Numbered from the stretch's first letter, positions 1 to 7,176 are shown. The stretch: 11,924 nucleotides of DNA from Lentisphaerota bacterium (GCA_015061765.1 SUVZ01000082.1:1-11924), one strand, 5' to 3'. Translations and numbers: made by a program. The notes: generated by a model not told the origin, from the sequence alone.

Positions 1-82
1 ATTCCAATCGACAAGGAAAAATGTGAGGATAAGTCATCAGGTGGGGCTGTGCATAACTCGATGGCAATGTCGCCCAGGACGA

Positions 83-349
83 CACCAACCGAAATAACAA
101 CAGCAAATACAACAGAAATATCGAACCGAAAGGGTTTGGGATCGGATTCGAACATAGATTTGGCTATAAAGGAGTTTGTTGGAGCCGTGGGGAAGGGCGG
201 CAGACAGTATGTTATATTGAGAGGAAAGAGGAGTTTTCGCCTGTCAATAGAGAACTTCATGTATGCGGCTTTGCTCCGGGAATACATGCGCATAGAGACA
301 ATAATTAAACATTTGCTGTTTCTTTTAAATTTATCTCGCTTTTTGAAGG
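83..349. repeat. Left copy of ~270-bp long-range direct repeat
   Basis: This segment is repeated in the same orientation at 11558-11830. Outside one short variable stretch (about 127-145, where the right copy is 6 bp longer) I count about ten substitutions, and none breaks an open frame. Both strands stay open through the repeat: plus-strand frame from 49 to 369, and a minus-strand frame running off the window start. The two frames share third codon positions. The substitutions fall mostly at third positions and the length change is a multiple of three, so the repeat may be, or may derive from, coding DNA. On the minus strand no substitution hits a second codon position, which slightly favours that strand; its product would include a hydrophobic stretch (SVVFAVVISVGVVLGD). 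I do not recognise the product in either direction, and no convincing ribosome binding site precedes either start. It could also be a non-coding repeat family of this genome. Confidence 0.85.
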
Positions 350-352
350 GGC

Positions 353-381
353 CCTTGATTTCCCCTTGATTTCCTTGATTT
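353..381. repeat. Three tandem copies of CCTTGATTT
   Basis: CCTTGATTT occurs at 353-361, 364-372 and 373-381, immediately after the left long repeat. Two of the units also help form an imperfect hairpin with the AAGGGG just upstream. It may be slippage-derived or the scar of a recombination at the repeat boundary. From about 382 to 473 I see nothing recognisable. Confidence 0.7.
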
Positions 382-473
382 TCCAATCGTCAATCGCAAC
401 TGGTCGAGCCACTTTTTTCGACACCGCATTTTAGAACTGTCGTTCGGCAGGCGCAGATGGTACGCAATTTACG

Positions 474-573
474 GTCATCTGATTATGGAAACTTCATGGC
501 GGCAGCACACAACCTTATAGGATTTACCTCTGCCGCAACGGGTATACACGGCCACTGCATATTTTCTCGGCGG
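474..573. repeat. 100-bp direct repeat, left copy (second copy 4965-5064)
   Basis: The segment matches 4965-5064 at 99 of 100 positions, in the same orientation; the single difference is GGCGGCAG here against GGCGACAG there. Similarity stops abruptly at both edges. The two copies lie about 4.5 kb apart and bracket the three-gene minus-strand operon together with its promoter and terminator. Confidence 0.95.
475..573 (-). pseudogene. 3'-end fragment of a DUF4469-like gene
   Basis: On the minus strand the repeat encodes about 32 codons plus a TGA stop, starting PPRKYAVAVYTRCGRGK and ending HEVSIIR. It is the same C-terminal tail as the longer broken gene at 4966-5418. Nothing upstream of 573 continues the reading frame with recognisable family sequence, so this is a detached 3' end and not a gene. 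It can be read as the displaced end left by an insertion, or as the product of a segmental duplication. Confidence 0.75.
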
Positions 574-622
574 TAAGACGGCACTACGGTCGCATTAGCA
601 CCTTCCGCACGAACCCTTCTAA

Positions 623-808
623 ACGCCCTCGGACGTCTACGCTCAATATCCTTGGACGCTAGCGACAAGTTTCCAGTTCCGCTTGCGTGCAGACGGAACA
701 GTCGAGCGGGAATTCTACAAGAACGCAGAGATAAAAGCTTTCGCTTACTTCTCGTCGCGGATCGCAAAGTTCGCCGTCATACTTGATGTTGCCATAAAAT
801 CGCCCTAG
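623..808 (+). pseudogene. Short plus-strand gene relic of unknown family
   Basis: After a stop at 620-622, a frame stays open for 61 codons to TAG at 806-808. The peptide has a natural protein composition, beginning TPSDVYAQYPWTLATSFQF, followed by RLRADGTVEREFYKNAEIKA and ending RIAKFAVILDVAIKSP. It has no start codon or ribosome binding site, and the adjoining 5' sequence is open only in another frame, so I read it as the C-terminal remnant of a broken gene. I do not recognise the family. The alternative is a chance open frame; the aromatic and acidic content and moderately GC-rich third positions argue mildly for true descent from a gene. Confidence 0.4.
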
Positions 809-837
809 CTTTCATTTGAAGTCATAACTTCTCCGTC

Positions 838-858
838 AAAAAAAGGCCGCAGAGGCCC
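838..858 (-). terminator. Intrinsic terminator of the minus-strand operon
   Basis: Read on the minus strand, GGGCC, a 5-base loop TCTGC and GGCCT form a short GC-rich stem followed by seven T residues. It starts five bases past the stop codon of the hydrolase gene. The stem is short but the position and T-tract are those of a rho-independent terminator. Confidence 0.7.
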
Positions 859-862
859 GGCA

Positions 863-3061
863 CTAGGGGATTGAACATTCTGGCTCATCGCTTTTCCTCT
901 TCAAAATTCGTTCTATTTCCCTTGCCAATGCAAGGCGGTGCTTTTCAATGGCCACCGTATCTTCCGCATACGATTCAAGCGTAGAATACACATCTTTGGG
1001 CACCTTCAAAAGCGGATTTTCCGGATTAAGTCTGCGGAGCATCGCAAAGTATTCATAGTCTTCTATGCCATCGCGCAGATGTTCCGCCCGAATCGACGAA
1101 ACAGGATCCTCAATGACCGGCCCATCCACAAGAGATCCGTCCTCCTTGAAGCAGGACTTTGGAGGATACATGAGCCTTGCCTCACCATTCACAGTAGGAA
1201 TCTTCACGCCTTTGACAAGACTGTTGGAGTCATGCCATGTCATTGCATCCCGGTATGGGTTCTGTAGACGATCCTTCTCGGGATAAGCGAGAGAACTATT
1301 CCATAGCGCGCTTCTCCAAAGCAGAATTCCCATAACGTTTTCACCCCACGTCTGCCAGAGCCACATGCGCATCTCAGGCCCCGGATGGTCGATCGCCTCG
1401 CCCACATATGGCGCAGGCGGATTGTTGCACACATACCACCAGAACTCATCACCCCTTCTGCGGGCCGGCGCCGCCCATTCCAGATGCAGCCTCTGCGGTT
1501 GGGGACACCATATGTCAACACACCCTAGGAGCGCCTCTGAAGGCTGCTTGGTAATCATTCCCTTCAACCCCGGAGCATGGCGCTTCAATGTCTCAAAACC
1601 CTTGCGCACGAAAGGATAGTCCTTCTCGCCGGGTTCATCATACCAATACACATAGGACATGTCGAGCCAGCCCTTTTCCCTGAGATGCCGCTCTATTTCG
1701 CCAAGATACTTCCCCATGCGGACATGGTAGTTTTCATTAGTCGCCGGAATTCCCTGAAACACAGGTTCACGCCGACGGAACTGGTTTCCGCCGCCAAGCC
1801 CGGAAATGCCTATGCGCAAAGTGTTGAAATGGAATCGCTTCAAAAGTTTTTCCGTCTCTACATCCCACTTTCTCCAGTCCAGCACCCCTTCCTTCTTGGG
1901 TTCTTTCTTGGCAAAATGGGAAATCACACCAGGCGACATGTGGTGATCGGACATAAACTGATAATAACGCATGACAAGGTCACGCCGCTGTTCACTCGTG
2001 CGGGGACGCTGATACCAATACGCACTGTAATGAGGCTTAAAACCGAACACCGTCTTGCACGTCATTACATCCGGCAATTCAAAACCGAACACCTCCACCT
2101 CCAAAGGCAAAGATGCGCAATCCATTCCGGAGACCTTCAGTTCACCGCTGTAAATGCCTTTTGGCGTACCCTTCGGAACCTTCACCAAAACCCAGAATGG
2201 CTGATTACACCCGGCCTTGACAGGGAATGTGTTTGAATCTTGCGGCGGCAGTGGATCAGGCCACAAACCAGGAGCGCCCTTCCAGTCACTGGCAATCTCA
2301 ACAGGCACATACTCAACGCGCAGCACCCGAACCGAATCCAGCGGCAATTCTAGGCCATTCTCCCTGCATACAAGCCGTCCAATCGCAACACGCATATCCT
2401 GAACGTCTGATTTTGGAACGGCAACGATCTGTCCGGCATCCGCCTCGTTTGCCGCCGCGCGGACGACAAGCTTTTTGGTTTTTACGTCAAGCGGTCCTCT
2501 GCGCCGTACCTTCACACCGGATGAAACACCCCACACGCCATAATCCGCAGCCATATCAGCGGCTCCATGCAGTTCTGCGGAGAACTGGTATTTTCGCACC
2601 TGAAGCGAACAAGACTTCTCGCCGCGAAGCCTGATTTCAATCGACTTTGCCGGAAACATGTCTGAAGGGATCTCGAATCTCCGGGAATCATGGTGCGGCA
2701 TCGTCCCCAATGCGCGCCATTCCCCGTCAGGAACACGCGCTTCGGCAAGTATCTCTCCATATGCCTTCTTATGGTTCACCGAGGCAGCTATCCACAGAAC
2801 ACCGTTTAGCATAGTGCGCTCTGATGCGCCATGCCGGTATATGACGTACGAATTGCGGTTCATCCACCAGCTTTTGCTCTGGAACCTGCATTTGTGCGAG
2901 ACAAGTGCCGACACATCGCGGACCTTCTCATTTGAAAAATCAGCATGGAACACGTAACGGTTTCCGTATATGCGTTCGCCATGCCCCAGAACGGCATCCC
3001 CGGACAAAAAGGAAGCCGCCGTGCAGAAGAATACGGCGGCCGAGAAAACTGAAAGCATCAT
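863..3061 (-). CDS. Secreted glycoside hydrolase, GH123 / DUF4091-type
   Basis: A 732-residue exported enzyme. Residues 1-27 resemble a signal peptide (MMLSVFSAAVFFCTAASF). An N-terminal all-beta region (about 30-330) precedes the catalytic DUF4091 region (about 335-710), now classed as the GH123 catalytic domain. Supporting motifs are YVYWYDEPG, with an Asp475-Glu476 pair at the place where characterised GH123 enzymes carry the Asp that stabilises the oxazoline intermediate and the Glu acid/base, MWLWQTWGENVMGILLWRS near 575-593, and the C-terminal signature SSIRAEHLRDGIEDYEYF (655-672). Characterised members are retaining beta-N-acetylgalactosaminidases using substrate-assisted catalysis; most DUF4091 proteins are untested, so the substrate is inferred. 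AAGGG precedes the ATG at ribosome-binding distance, 16 bp after the upstream stop. It is the last gene of the operon and is followed by a terminator. It is longer than typical GH123 enzymes (about 570-600 residues) through its N-terminal part. Confidence 0.9.
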   Translation of the reverse strand: MMLSVFSAAVFFCTAASFLSGDAVLGHGERIYGNRYVFHADFSNEKVRDVSALVSHKCRFQSKSWWMNRNSYVIYRHGASERTMLNGVLWIAASVNHKKAYGEILAEARVPDGEWRALGTMPHHDSRRFEIPSDMFPAKSIEIRLRGEKSCSLQVRKYQFSAELHGAADMAADYGVWGVSSGVKVRRRGPLDVKTKKLVVRAAANEADAGQIVAVPKSDVQDMRVAIGRLVCRENGLELPLDSVRVLRVEYVPVEIASDWKGAPGLWPDPLPPQDSNTFPVKAGCNQPFWVLVKVPKGTPKGIYSGELKVSGMDCASLPLEVEVFGFELPDVMTCKTVFGFKPHYSAYWYQRPRTSEQRRDLVMRYYQFMSDHHMSPGVISHFAKKEPKKEGVLDWRKWDVETEKLLKRFHFNTLRIGISGLGGGNQFRRREPVFQGIPATNENYHVRMGKYLGEIERHLREKGWLDMSYVYWYDEPGEKDYPFVRKGFETLKRHAPGLKGMITKQPSEALLGCVDIWCPQPQRLHLEWAAPARRRGDEFWWYVCNNPPAPYVGEAIDHPGPEMRMWLWQTWGENVMGILLWRSALWNSSLAYPEKDRLQNPYRDAMTWHDSNSLVKGVKIPTVNGEARLMYPPKSCFKEDGSLVDGPVIEDPVSSIRAEHLRDGIEDYEYFAMLRRLNPENPLLKVPKDVYSTLESYAEDTVAIEKHRLALAREIERILKRKSDEPECSIP

Positions 3062-3077
3062 AATATGCCCTTGTCCG

Positions 3078-4415
3078 TTACTTCAAACCGCCACGGCAGA
3101 TCAGACGAAAACCGACGTAGTTCCTTTTAGTCGCAAGCTCAGACGTGTGACGCGTTGCAGATCTGCAGAAGTTAGCTGCATAGGAATACGAACCTCCTCT
3201 TAAATGCCGTTTTGACACCGTTCCATCTATCAGCATCTTGCTGCCATCCGCATTTGTCGCGCCACGGAACGGTTTGAGCGCCTCCACATTTTCCGTGTGC
3301 CAGTCGTTTGTATACTCCCACACATTGCCATGCATATCGTACAAGCCCCAGGAATTTGGTTCATACGAGCCACAGATGGCTGTTCCGCCTTTACGGGGAT
3401 CCGTATCGGCGGCAACCTGTTCATGAGGAGTGACAGCCGTTCTGTCTGTGGCGCTGCAATATCCGCCCTTATATCGCCCTGGACAGTTCGGACAAGAATC
3501 CTTGATTGTTATCGGCAATCCATTTCCCCAGTATCCAAGCGGATTTCCGGCACGGCAGGCCCACTCCCATTGTGTTTCATTCGGCAAATCGAAGTCCATT
3601 CCAGGGAAAGAACTATTAAGCAGACCGATCCATCCACCTGGTGCAAGCGGATAGAGGAAGTTGTTATTCCCCCTGATGGCAGAATATGTGATCGATTCTA
3701 CGGGACGCATCAGCGGATCAGTCGTAAAAGAGCACTCATTGGGAGATCCGTTCACTTGACTCCATTGAGCTTGCGTAACTTCAAACACTCCAATATAGAA
3801 GTTGTTTGTCATGTCCACCTCGCGGAAATCTTCTTTTGCACCATTATATCCAATTTCTGTTGCGGAAGCCCCCATAGTATAGGTAACTCCCTTTGCCATT
3901 ATCTTGCGCATGAGAAGCGAAGTCGTACGGTACGCCTTGTTTCCAAGAACTCCACCCGGAACATATTCCGCACCCGGATAATAACGAATCGCGTCGTCAC
4001 CTGACTGGACAAGGTTGATTGCCATGTAGTCAGGCGTATTGTCGAGAGCCCAGGCGGTAACTACCACACGCGCGCCATTATCTGTTATCTTGTGGTCCGC
4101 CCAGGTAAGGTCGGGATGCCAAGTAATCGTGTAATCGGCACCGTCCTCCGTAATCTTCTTCCACACATCTCCTGTTGGAGCCGCACCATATGTTCCGCAA
4201 ATCGCCTCTCCACCGATTGAGACCCATCCGTTCGGACCGTTCGTTTCAACATCCATCGTCACCACGGCCGGAGCGTTTTCAAGCTTATACTTAACCGTCA
4301 CCGTCCGGTCATCCGCCTGAGTGAAGCCCGTTACGGTGACAACCGGCACTTCGGCGGCAAATGATATTGCGGCACAAGTGCCAAATACAGACAAAAGAAC
4401 ATTCTTGACATCCAT
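3078..4415 (-). CDS. Secreted SUMF1/FGE-fold protein lacking one catalytic Cys
   Basis: A 445-residue protein with a signal peptide (1-21, ending SFAA), an Ig-like or beta-rich N-terminal region (about 22-150) and a SUMF1/formylglycine-generating-enzyme-type domain (about 170-440). Family hallmarks are FYIGVFEVTQAQW (206-218), LPNETQWEWACRAG (287-300), GLYDMHGNVWEYTNDW (367-382) and GGSY...YVGFRL near the end. True FGEs use two cysteines spaced five apart just after GGSY to bind copper; here the first is Tyr412 and only Cys417 remains, so sulfatase activation is unlikely, and no sulfatase gene is nearby. A role as a carbohydrate- or protein-binding exported domain is inferred. The ATG at 4415 is preferred over a GTG at 4424, because AAGGAG lies eight bases upstream of the ATG and would overlap the GTG. 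It is the middle gene of the operon, 38 bp after the small gene and 16 bp before the hydrolase. Confidence 0.88.
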   Translation of the reverse strand: MDVKNVLLSVFGTCAAISFAAEVPVVTVTGFTQADDRTVTVKYKLENAPAVVTMDVETNGPNGWVSIGGEAICGTYGAAPTGDVWKKITEDGADYTITWHPDLTWADHKITDNGARVVVTAWALDNTPDYMAINLVQSGDDAIRYYPGAEYVPGGVLGNKAYRTTSLLMRKIMAKGVTYTMGASATEIGYNGAKEDFREVDMTNNFYIGVFEVTQAQWSQVNGSPNECSFTTDPLMRPVESITYSAIRGNNNFLYPLAPGGWIGLLNSSFPGMDFDLPNETQWEWACRAGNPLGYWGNGLPITIKDSCPNCPGRYKGGYCSATDRTAVTPHEQVAADTDPRKGGTAICGSYEPNSWGLYDMHGNVWEYTNDWHTENVEALKPFRGATNADGSKMLIDGTVSKRHLRGGSYSYAANFCRSATRHTSELATKRNYVGFRLICRGGLK

Positions 4416-4453
4416 TATAATCACTCCTTGATTTATGTTTACTTGTACTTAAA

Positions 4454-4804
4454 TCAACGTAGAATCATGTGAAAGCCAATGCGCTTCGTTGTGAGCAGAT
4501 TACCCGACTCTGAGATTGAAATCGTTCGGCACCGTGCATCGCATTCTTCAGGATTGACAGCCGAAACCGACTTCCCTCCCGTTTCTATCTCTGCAATCTC
4601 ACGACATGCCGGATAGGAGACATCCTGAACCGGCACACCAGACACAATAAAACGGTACCCGGACGCAACCGACGCCGACACCGCCATGCAGACAAAGGCA
4701 CAGATAAACATGTTGAAACGCATCATGAACTTACCCCGCTGCCATCCCATATGCGGGATAGAATCCTTTCTTTGTCTGGCTTTTATGGCATTACGGTTTC
4801 CCAT
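4454..4804 (-). CDS. Small secreted protein, first gene of operon
   Basis: A 116-residue product of unknown family. A basic N-terminal stretch (about 1-28) precedes a hydrophobic signal segment (MFICAFVCMAVSASVASG, about 32-49) and a ~67-residue mature part with three Cys. The ATG at 4804 has GAGAGG six bases upstream; in-frame ATGs at 4750 and 4726 have weaker sites, but the 4726 start would give a more ordinary 90-residue preprotein. The last residues, LLTTKRIGFHMILR, resemble the tail of the neighbouring SUMF1 protein (LATKRNYVGFRLICR). It may therefore be a SUMF1-family gene that lost most of its domain by internal deletion, or a genuine small exported protein. Promoter position and close spacing to the next gene make it the leader gene of a three-gene transcript. 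Confidence 0.6.
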   Translation of the reverse strand: MGNRNAIKARQRKDSIPHMGWQRGKFMMRFNMFICAFVCMAVSASVASGYRFIVSGVPVQDVSYPACREIAEIETGGKSVSAVNPEECDARCRTISISESGNLLTTKRIGFHMILR

Positions 4805-4873
4805 TGAGTGCCTCTCTCTTTGTCACGGCTTTTGTACTTCCATGGCTCCATGGCTTTAAATAAAACTGCCTTA

Positions 4874-4901
4874 ATTATACTCTTCTTTTCTTTTTTGTCA
4901 A
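4874..4901 (-). promoter_or_regulatory. Consensus sigma-70-type promoter of the operon
   Basis: On the minus strand TTGACA (4901-4896) and TATAAT (4879-4874) are both perfect matches to the consensus, separated by 16 bp of A-rich spacer. Transcription should start near 4867, leaving a leader of about 60 bases before the ATG at 4804. It would drive the small protein, the SUMF1-fold protein and the hydrolase. Confidence 0.8.
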
Positions 4902-4928
4902 ATCCGCGTTTTCACAGTTGCAAGACGA

Positions 4929-4944
4929 ATCGGTACCCACCGAT
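4929..4944. promoter_or_regulatory. Palindrome upstream of operon promoter
   Basis: ATCGGT, a four-base spacer and ACCGAT form a perfect 6-bp inverted repeat centred about 70 bases upstream of the predicted transcription start. That is a usual place for an activator site. It also lies just past the stop codon of the broken DUF4469-like gene and could be a weak terminator, but there is no T-tract. Confidence 0.35.
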
Positions 4945-4964
4945 CTGTTTGAGGCGCTCTCACC

Positions 4965-5064
4965 GTCATCTGATTATGGAAACTTCATGGCGACAGCACA
5001 CAACCTTATAGGATTTACCTCTGCCGCAACGGGTATACACGGCCACTGCATATTTTCTCGGCGG
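4965..5064. repeat. 100-bp direct repeat, right copy (first copy 474-573)
   Basis: It is 99/100 identical to 474-573. Here the repeat is the intact 3' end of the longer DUF4469-like frame, so this copy looks like the original and the left copy like the displaced or duplicated one. Confidence 0.95.
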
Positions 5065-5418
5065 CAATTCGCCGTCAACCACAAACTCCACTCTTCCCGG
5101 ATCGGAATGCAAAACGCTCGCCTTCACAACCTTTTGATAGCCTCGATTTGTGCGGCGTTCAAGCCACACGCCTTCATCAGGATCGGAAACATCGATATCA
5201 ATATCATACCCGACTGCAGAAATGGCATGCTCTGACGCAATCTTGTCATATTCACCGGTTTCCTTGTTAAGGATGCTGAACAAGCGCGGGCGCACAGATG
5301 AAAGCTTGTTTACCGCTTCCAGTTTATTCTTCAATCCGTTCAACAGAGGGCTGCGCGCCTTCACCGCTCCGCGCACAAACAGACCTTCCGAATCAGGATC
5401 TGAATCCCTGCTGGGCAA
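4966..5418 (-). pseudogene. N-terminally truncated DUF4469-like gene
   Basis: About 150 codons are open on the minus strand. The sequence resembles the C-terminal part of bacterial proteins that combine an HU/IHF-like DNA-binding domain with a DUF4469 Ig-like domain: GLFVRGAVKARSPLL and RPRLFSILNKETGEYD, then the conserved stretch AVGYDIDIDVSDPDEGVWLE, and a final strand PPRKYAVAVYT. The expected ~100-residue HU-like N-terminal domain is missing. The only available start is a TTG at 5418 without a Shine-Dalgarno sequence, and an in-frame stop lies five codons upstream. A neighbouring frame is open from about 5655 to 5355 but does not read as an HU domain. I call it a pseudogene broken near 5418; a shortened but expressed protein cannot be excluded. 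The family assignment is from pattern memory, at moderate confidence. Confidence 0.6.
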
Positions 5419-5711
5419 CGCGCCTGAATTTCACTGAACATGAAAGAGGTCGGGATCGGGTGGATTTCGTACTGCCGTTTGACGGAGCGTATAATGCAGT
5501 CCAGTTCAATGGACCGGAGAGTTTGTGATCGGTTGCTTCGTATACATTGCGCCAGCGGCGCAAAAAACTTCGCAGACGAACTCCAATTCCCGACTCGAAC
5601 TCTCCCTTGTTCATCTTCACCTTTGAACTTCCCTCGTTCCGTTTCCTTCTTCCTTGTTTCTATTCAATTCCAAACTTACGTGGATATCCGCCTAAAAATG
5701 GAATTGCGGTA
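5419..5711. other. Gene-free decayed region with pyrimidine-rich strand
   Basis: No supported gene. One minus-strand frame is open for about 100 codons (about 5655-5355) without a start codon; it includes RSIELDCIIRSVKRQYEIHP and may be a relic. From about 5585 to 5672 the plus strand is strongly pyrimidine-rich (C and T runs such as CCGTTTCCTTCTTCCTTG). Confidence 0.4.
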
Positions 5712-5740
5712 TTGAATGCAGAGCAAAGATCTGGTATAAT
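5712..5740 (+). promoter_or_regulatory. Promoter of the ATPase gene, next to the start codon
   Basis: TTGAAT (5712-5717), a 17-bp spacer and a perfect TATAAT (5735-5740). The expected start of transcription, six to eight bases past the TATAAT, coincides with the ATG at 5748, so the message would be leaderless or nearly so. No Shine-Dalgarno sequence precedes that ATG, which agrees with this reading. Confidence 0.65.
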
Positions 5741-5747
5741 GCACGGC

Positions 5748-7061
5748 ATGATAATCAAGAGAGATATTTATCTTAACAGGCTGATTCAGTCCAAAGGTGA
5801 CGGGTTTGTAAAAATCGTCACAGGTATTCGACGCTGCGGTAAAAGTTATCTCCTGTTCAAGTTGTTCAGATCGCATCTGCTTAAAGCAGGTGTGGACAAG
5901 AAGAATATGGTTGAAATCGCGCTGGATAGGCGGAAGGATGCCAAGTTCCGCGACCCTGACGCCATGTATGCATTTCTCTCTGAAAAGACAAAGAATACGC
6001 GTACTCGCATTTATATTCTCATAGATGAAATTCAGGAATGTAAAAGGCCAAAGCAGGGGCATTCCGAAAGCATAGATGAGCGCAACAGCCGCGAACAGGA
6101 GTTCTATGACATTCTCAACGAATTCCGGGAACGGAGAAATGTTGATTTGTATGTGACGGGATCTAATTCTCGCCTGCTCGTCACCGATGTTGCCACCCAG
6201 TTCAGAGGTCGGGGTGAGACCATTCATGTGAGCCCACTTACCTTTGCTGAATATTTTGCCGCTGTCGGCGGCGACAAATATGATGCCTGGTCGAATTATC
6301 TGCTGTATGGCGGGATGCCGGAGCTTCTGTCTCTTGAGTCAGATGAAGCAAAGAAGGCATATTTGGAAGGCTTGTTCACTACGATATATTTCAGGGATAT
6401 TGTAGAGCGTTATGCTCTTGCTGATGAACTCTTTCTTTCTAAAGTGAACGATGTCTTGATGAGTGCGTCGGGGAGCCTTACAAATCCCACTAAACTTGCA
6501 AACCATATTGCGACAATCCTGGGCAGAAAGCCCGATCCAAGAACGGTTGAAAAGTATGTCATGATGCTTTCAGATGCCTATCTTTTTAAGAAGGCAGATC
6601 GTTATGACATAAAGGGACGCAGCTATCTTGAATTCCCCTCAAAGTATTATCCTGTGGATGTAGGCCTTAGGAATGCAAGACTGAACTTTCGTCAAGTAGA
6701 GGTAACTCATCTGATGGAATGTGCAATTTTCAATGAGCTGATTGCACGGGGCGCAAATGTCGATGTAGGCATGCTTGAGGTGGAGTCGCGCAAGGGGGGA
6801 GTGCGACAAAAGAAGCAATATGAAATAGATTTTATTGTCAACCTCGGGCATGAAAAGGTTTATATCCAATCTGCGTATAAACTGCCTACGCCCGAAAAGA
6901 AAGAACAGGAAGTTCGCGGCCTTAAAAAGATTGGAGATGCATTTCGCAAATTGGTCATTGTAGACGGAGTGCAGCCGTTATATACTGACGAATTTGGAAT
7001 CTCCTATGTCGGGCTTATCGATTTTATGTTGAACAGGGATATTCTTCGGATGGCGAACTGA
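5748..7061 (+). CDS. AAA ATPase with C-terminal DUF4143 domain
   Basis: A 437-residue cytoplasmic protein of the common AAA_14 plus DUF4143 family; the cellular role of the family is not established. Walker A is GIRRCGKS (26-33) and Walker B is IYILIDEIQE (88-97, Asp93-Glu94). Also visible are the sensor strand DLYVTGSNSRLL (133-144) with the following QFRGRGETIHVSPLTFAEY (151-169), the LLYGGMPELL motif (185-194), LFTTIYFRDIVERY (209-222), and a C-terminal nuclease-like fold with EIDFIV (359-364) and YIQSAYKL (372-379), where Gln replaces the acidic residue of a classic PD-(D/E)xK site. A charged insert (about 100-116) follows Walker B. The frame is open upstream to 5547, but the region before 5739 is pyrimidine-rich non-family sequence. 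Start ATG 5748 is chosen because family members begin with a KRDIYL-type motif; ATG 5739 overlaps the TATAAT box. It stands alone. Confidence 0.9.
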   Translation: MIIKRDIYLNRLIQSKGDGFVKIVTGIRRCGKSYLLFKLFRSHLLKAGVDKKNMVEIALDRRKDAKFRDPDAMYAFLSEKTKNTRTRIYILIDEIQECKRPKQGHSESIDERNSREQEFYDILNEFRERRNVDLYVTGSNSRLLVTDVATQFRGRGETIHVSPLTFAEYFAAVGGDKYDAWSNYLLYGGMPELLSLESDEAKKAYLEGLFTTIYFRDIVERYALADELFLSKVNDVLMSASGSLTNPTKLANHIATILGRKPDPRTVEKYVMMLSDAYLFKKADRYDIKGRSYLEFPSKYYPVDVGLRNARLNFRQVEVTHLMECAIFNELIARGANVDVGMLEVESRKGGVRQKKQYEIDFIVNLGHEKVYIQSAYKLPTPEKKEQEVRGLKKIGDAFRKLVIVDGVQPLYTDEFGISYVGLIDFMLNRDILRMAN

Positions 7062-7176
7062 TTAGGTTTCAAAATTTTCGTGAGCCTCCGTGGCGCACAA
7101 ATGTAAAAGGGCTTGGAAAGCTTTGTATGTATGCGAGTGCACTTAAAAATTATGGGCCTTCAAAGTTTTTTTGTGG

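Noticed and set aside
483..767. 94-codon minus-strand open frame
   Set aside because: It crosses the edge of the 100-bp repeat in a frame different from the DUF4469-like tail; composition is basic and unlike a protein.
1577..2236. 219-codon plus-strand open frame
   Set aside because: It is antisense to the GH123/DUF4091 gene, whose motifs are clear; the product has no family features.
3297..4004. 235-codon plus-strand open frame
   Set aside because: Antisense shadow of the SUMF1-fold gene.
5585..5672. Pyrimidine-rich tract as triplex-forming (H-DNA) or regulatory element
   Set aside because: It is interrupted by purines too often and lacks mirror symmetry; it is noted only as a compositional oddity.
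5676..6227. 183-codon minus-strand open frame
   Set aside because: Antisense to the Walker A/B part of the ATPase, with no independent coding signal.
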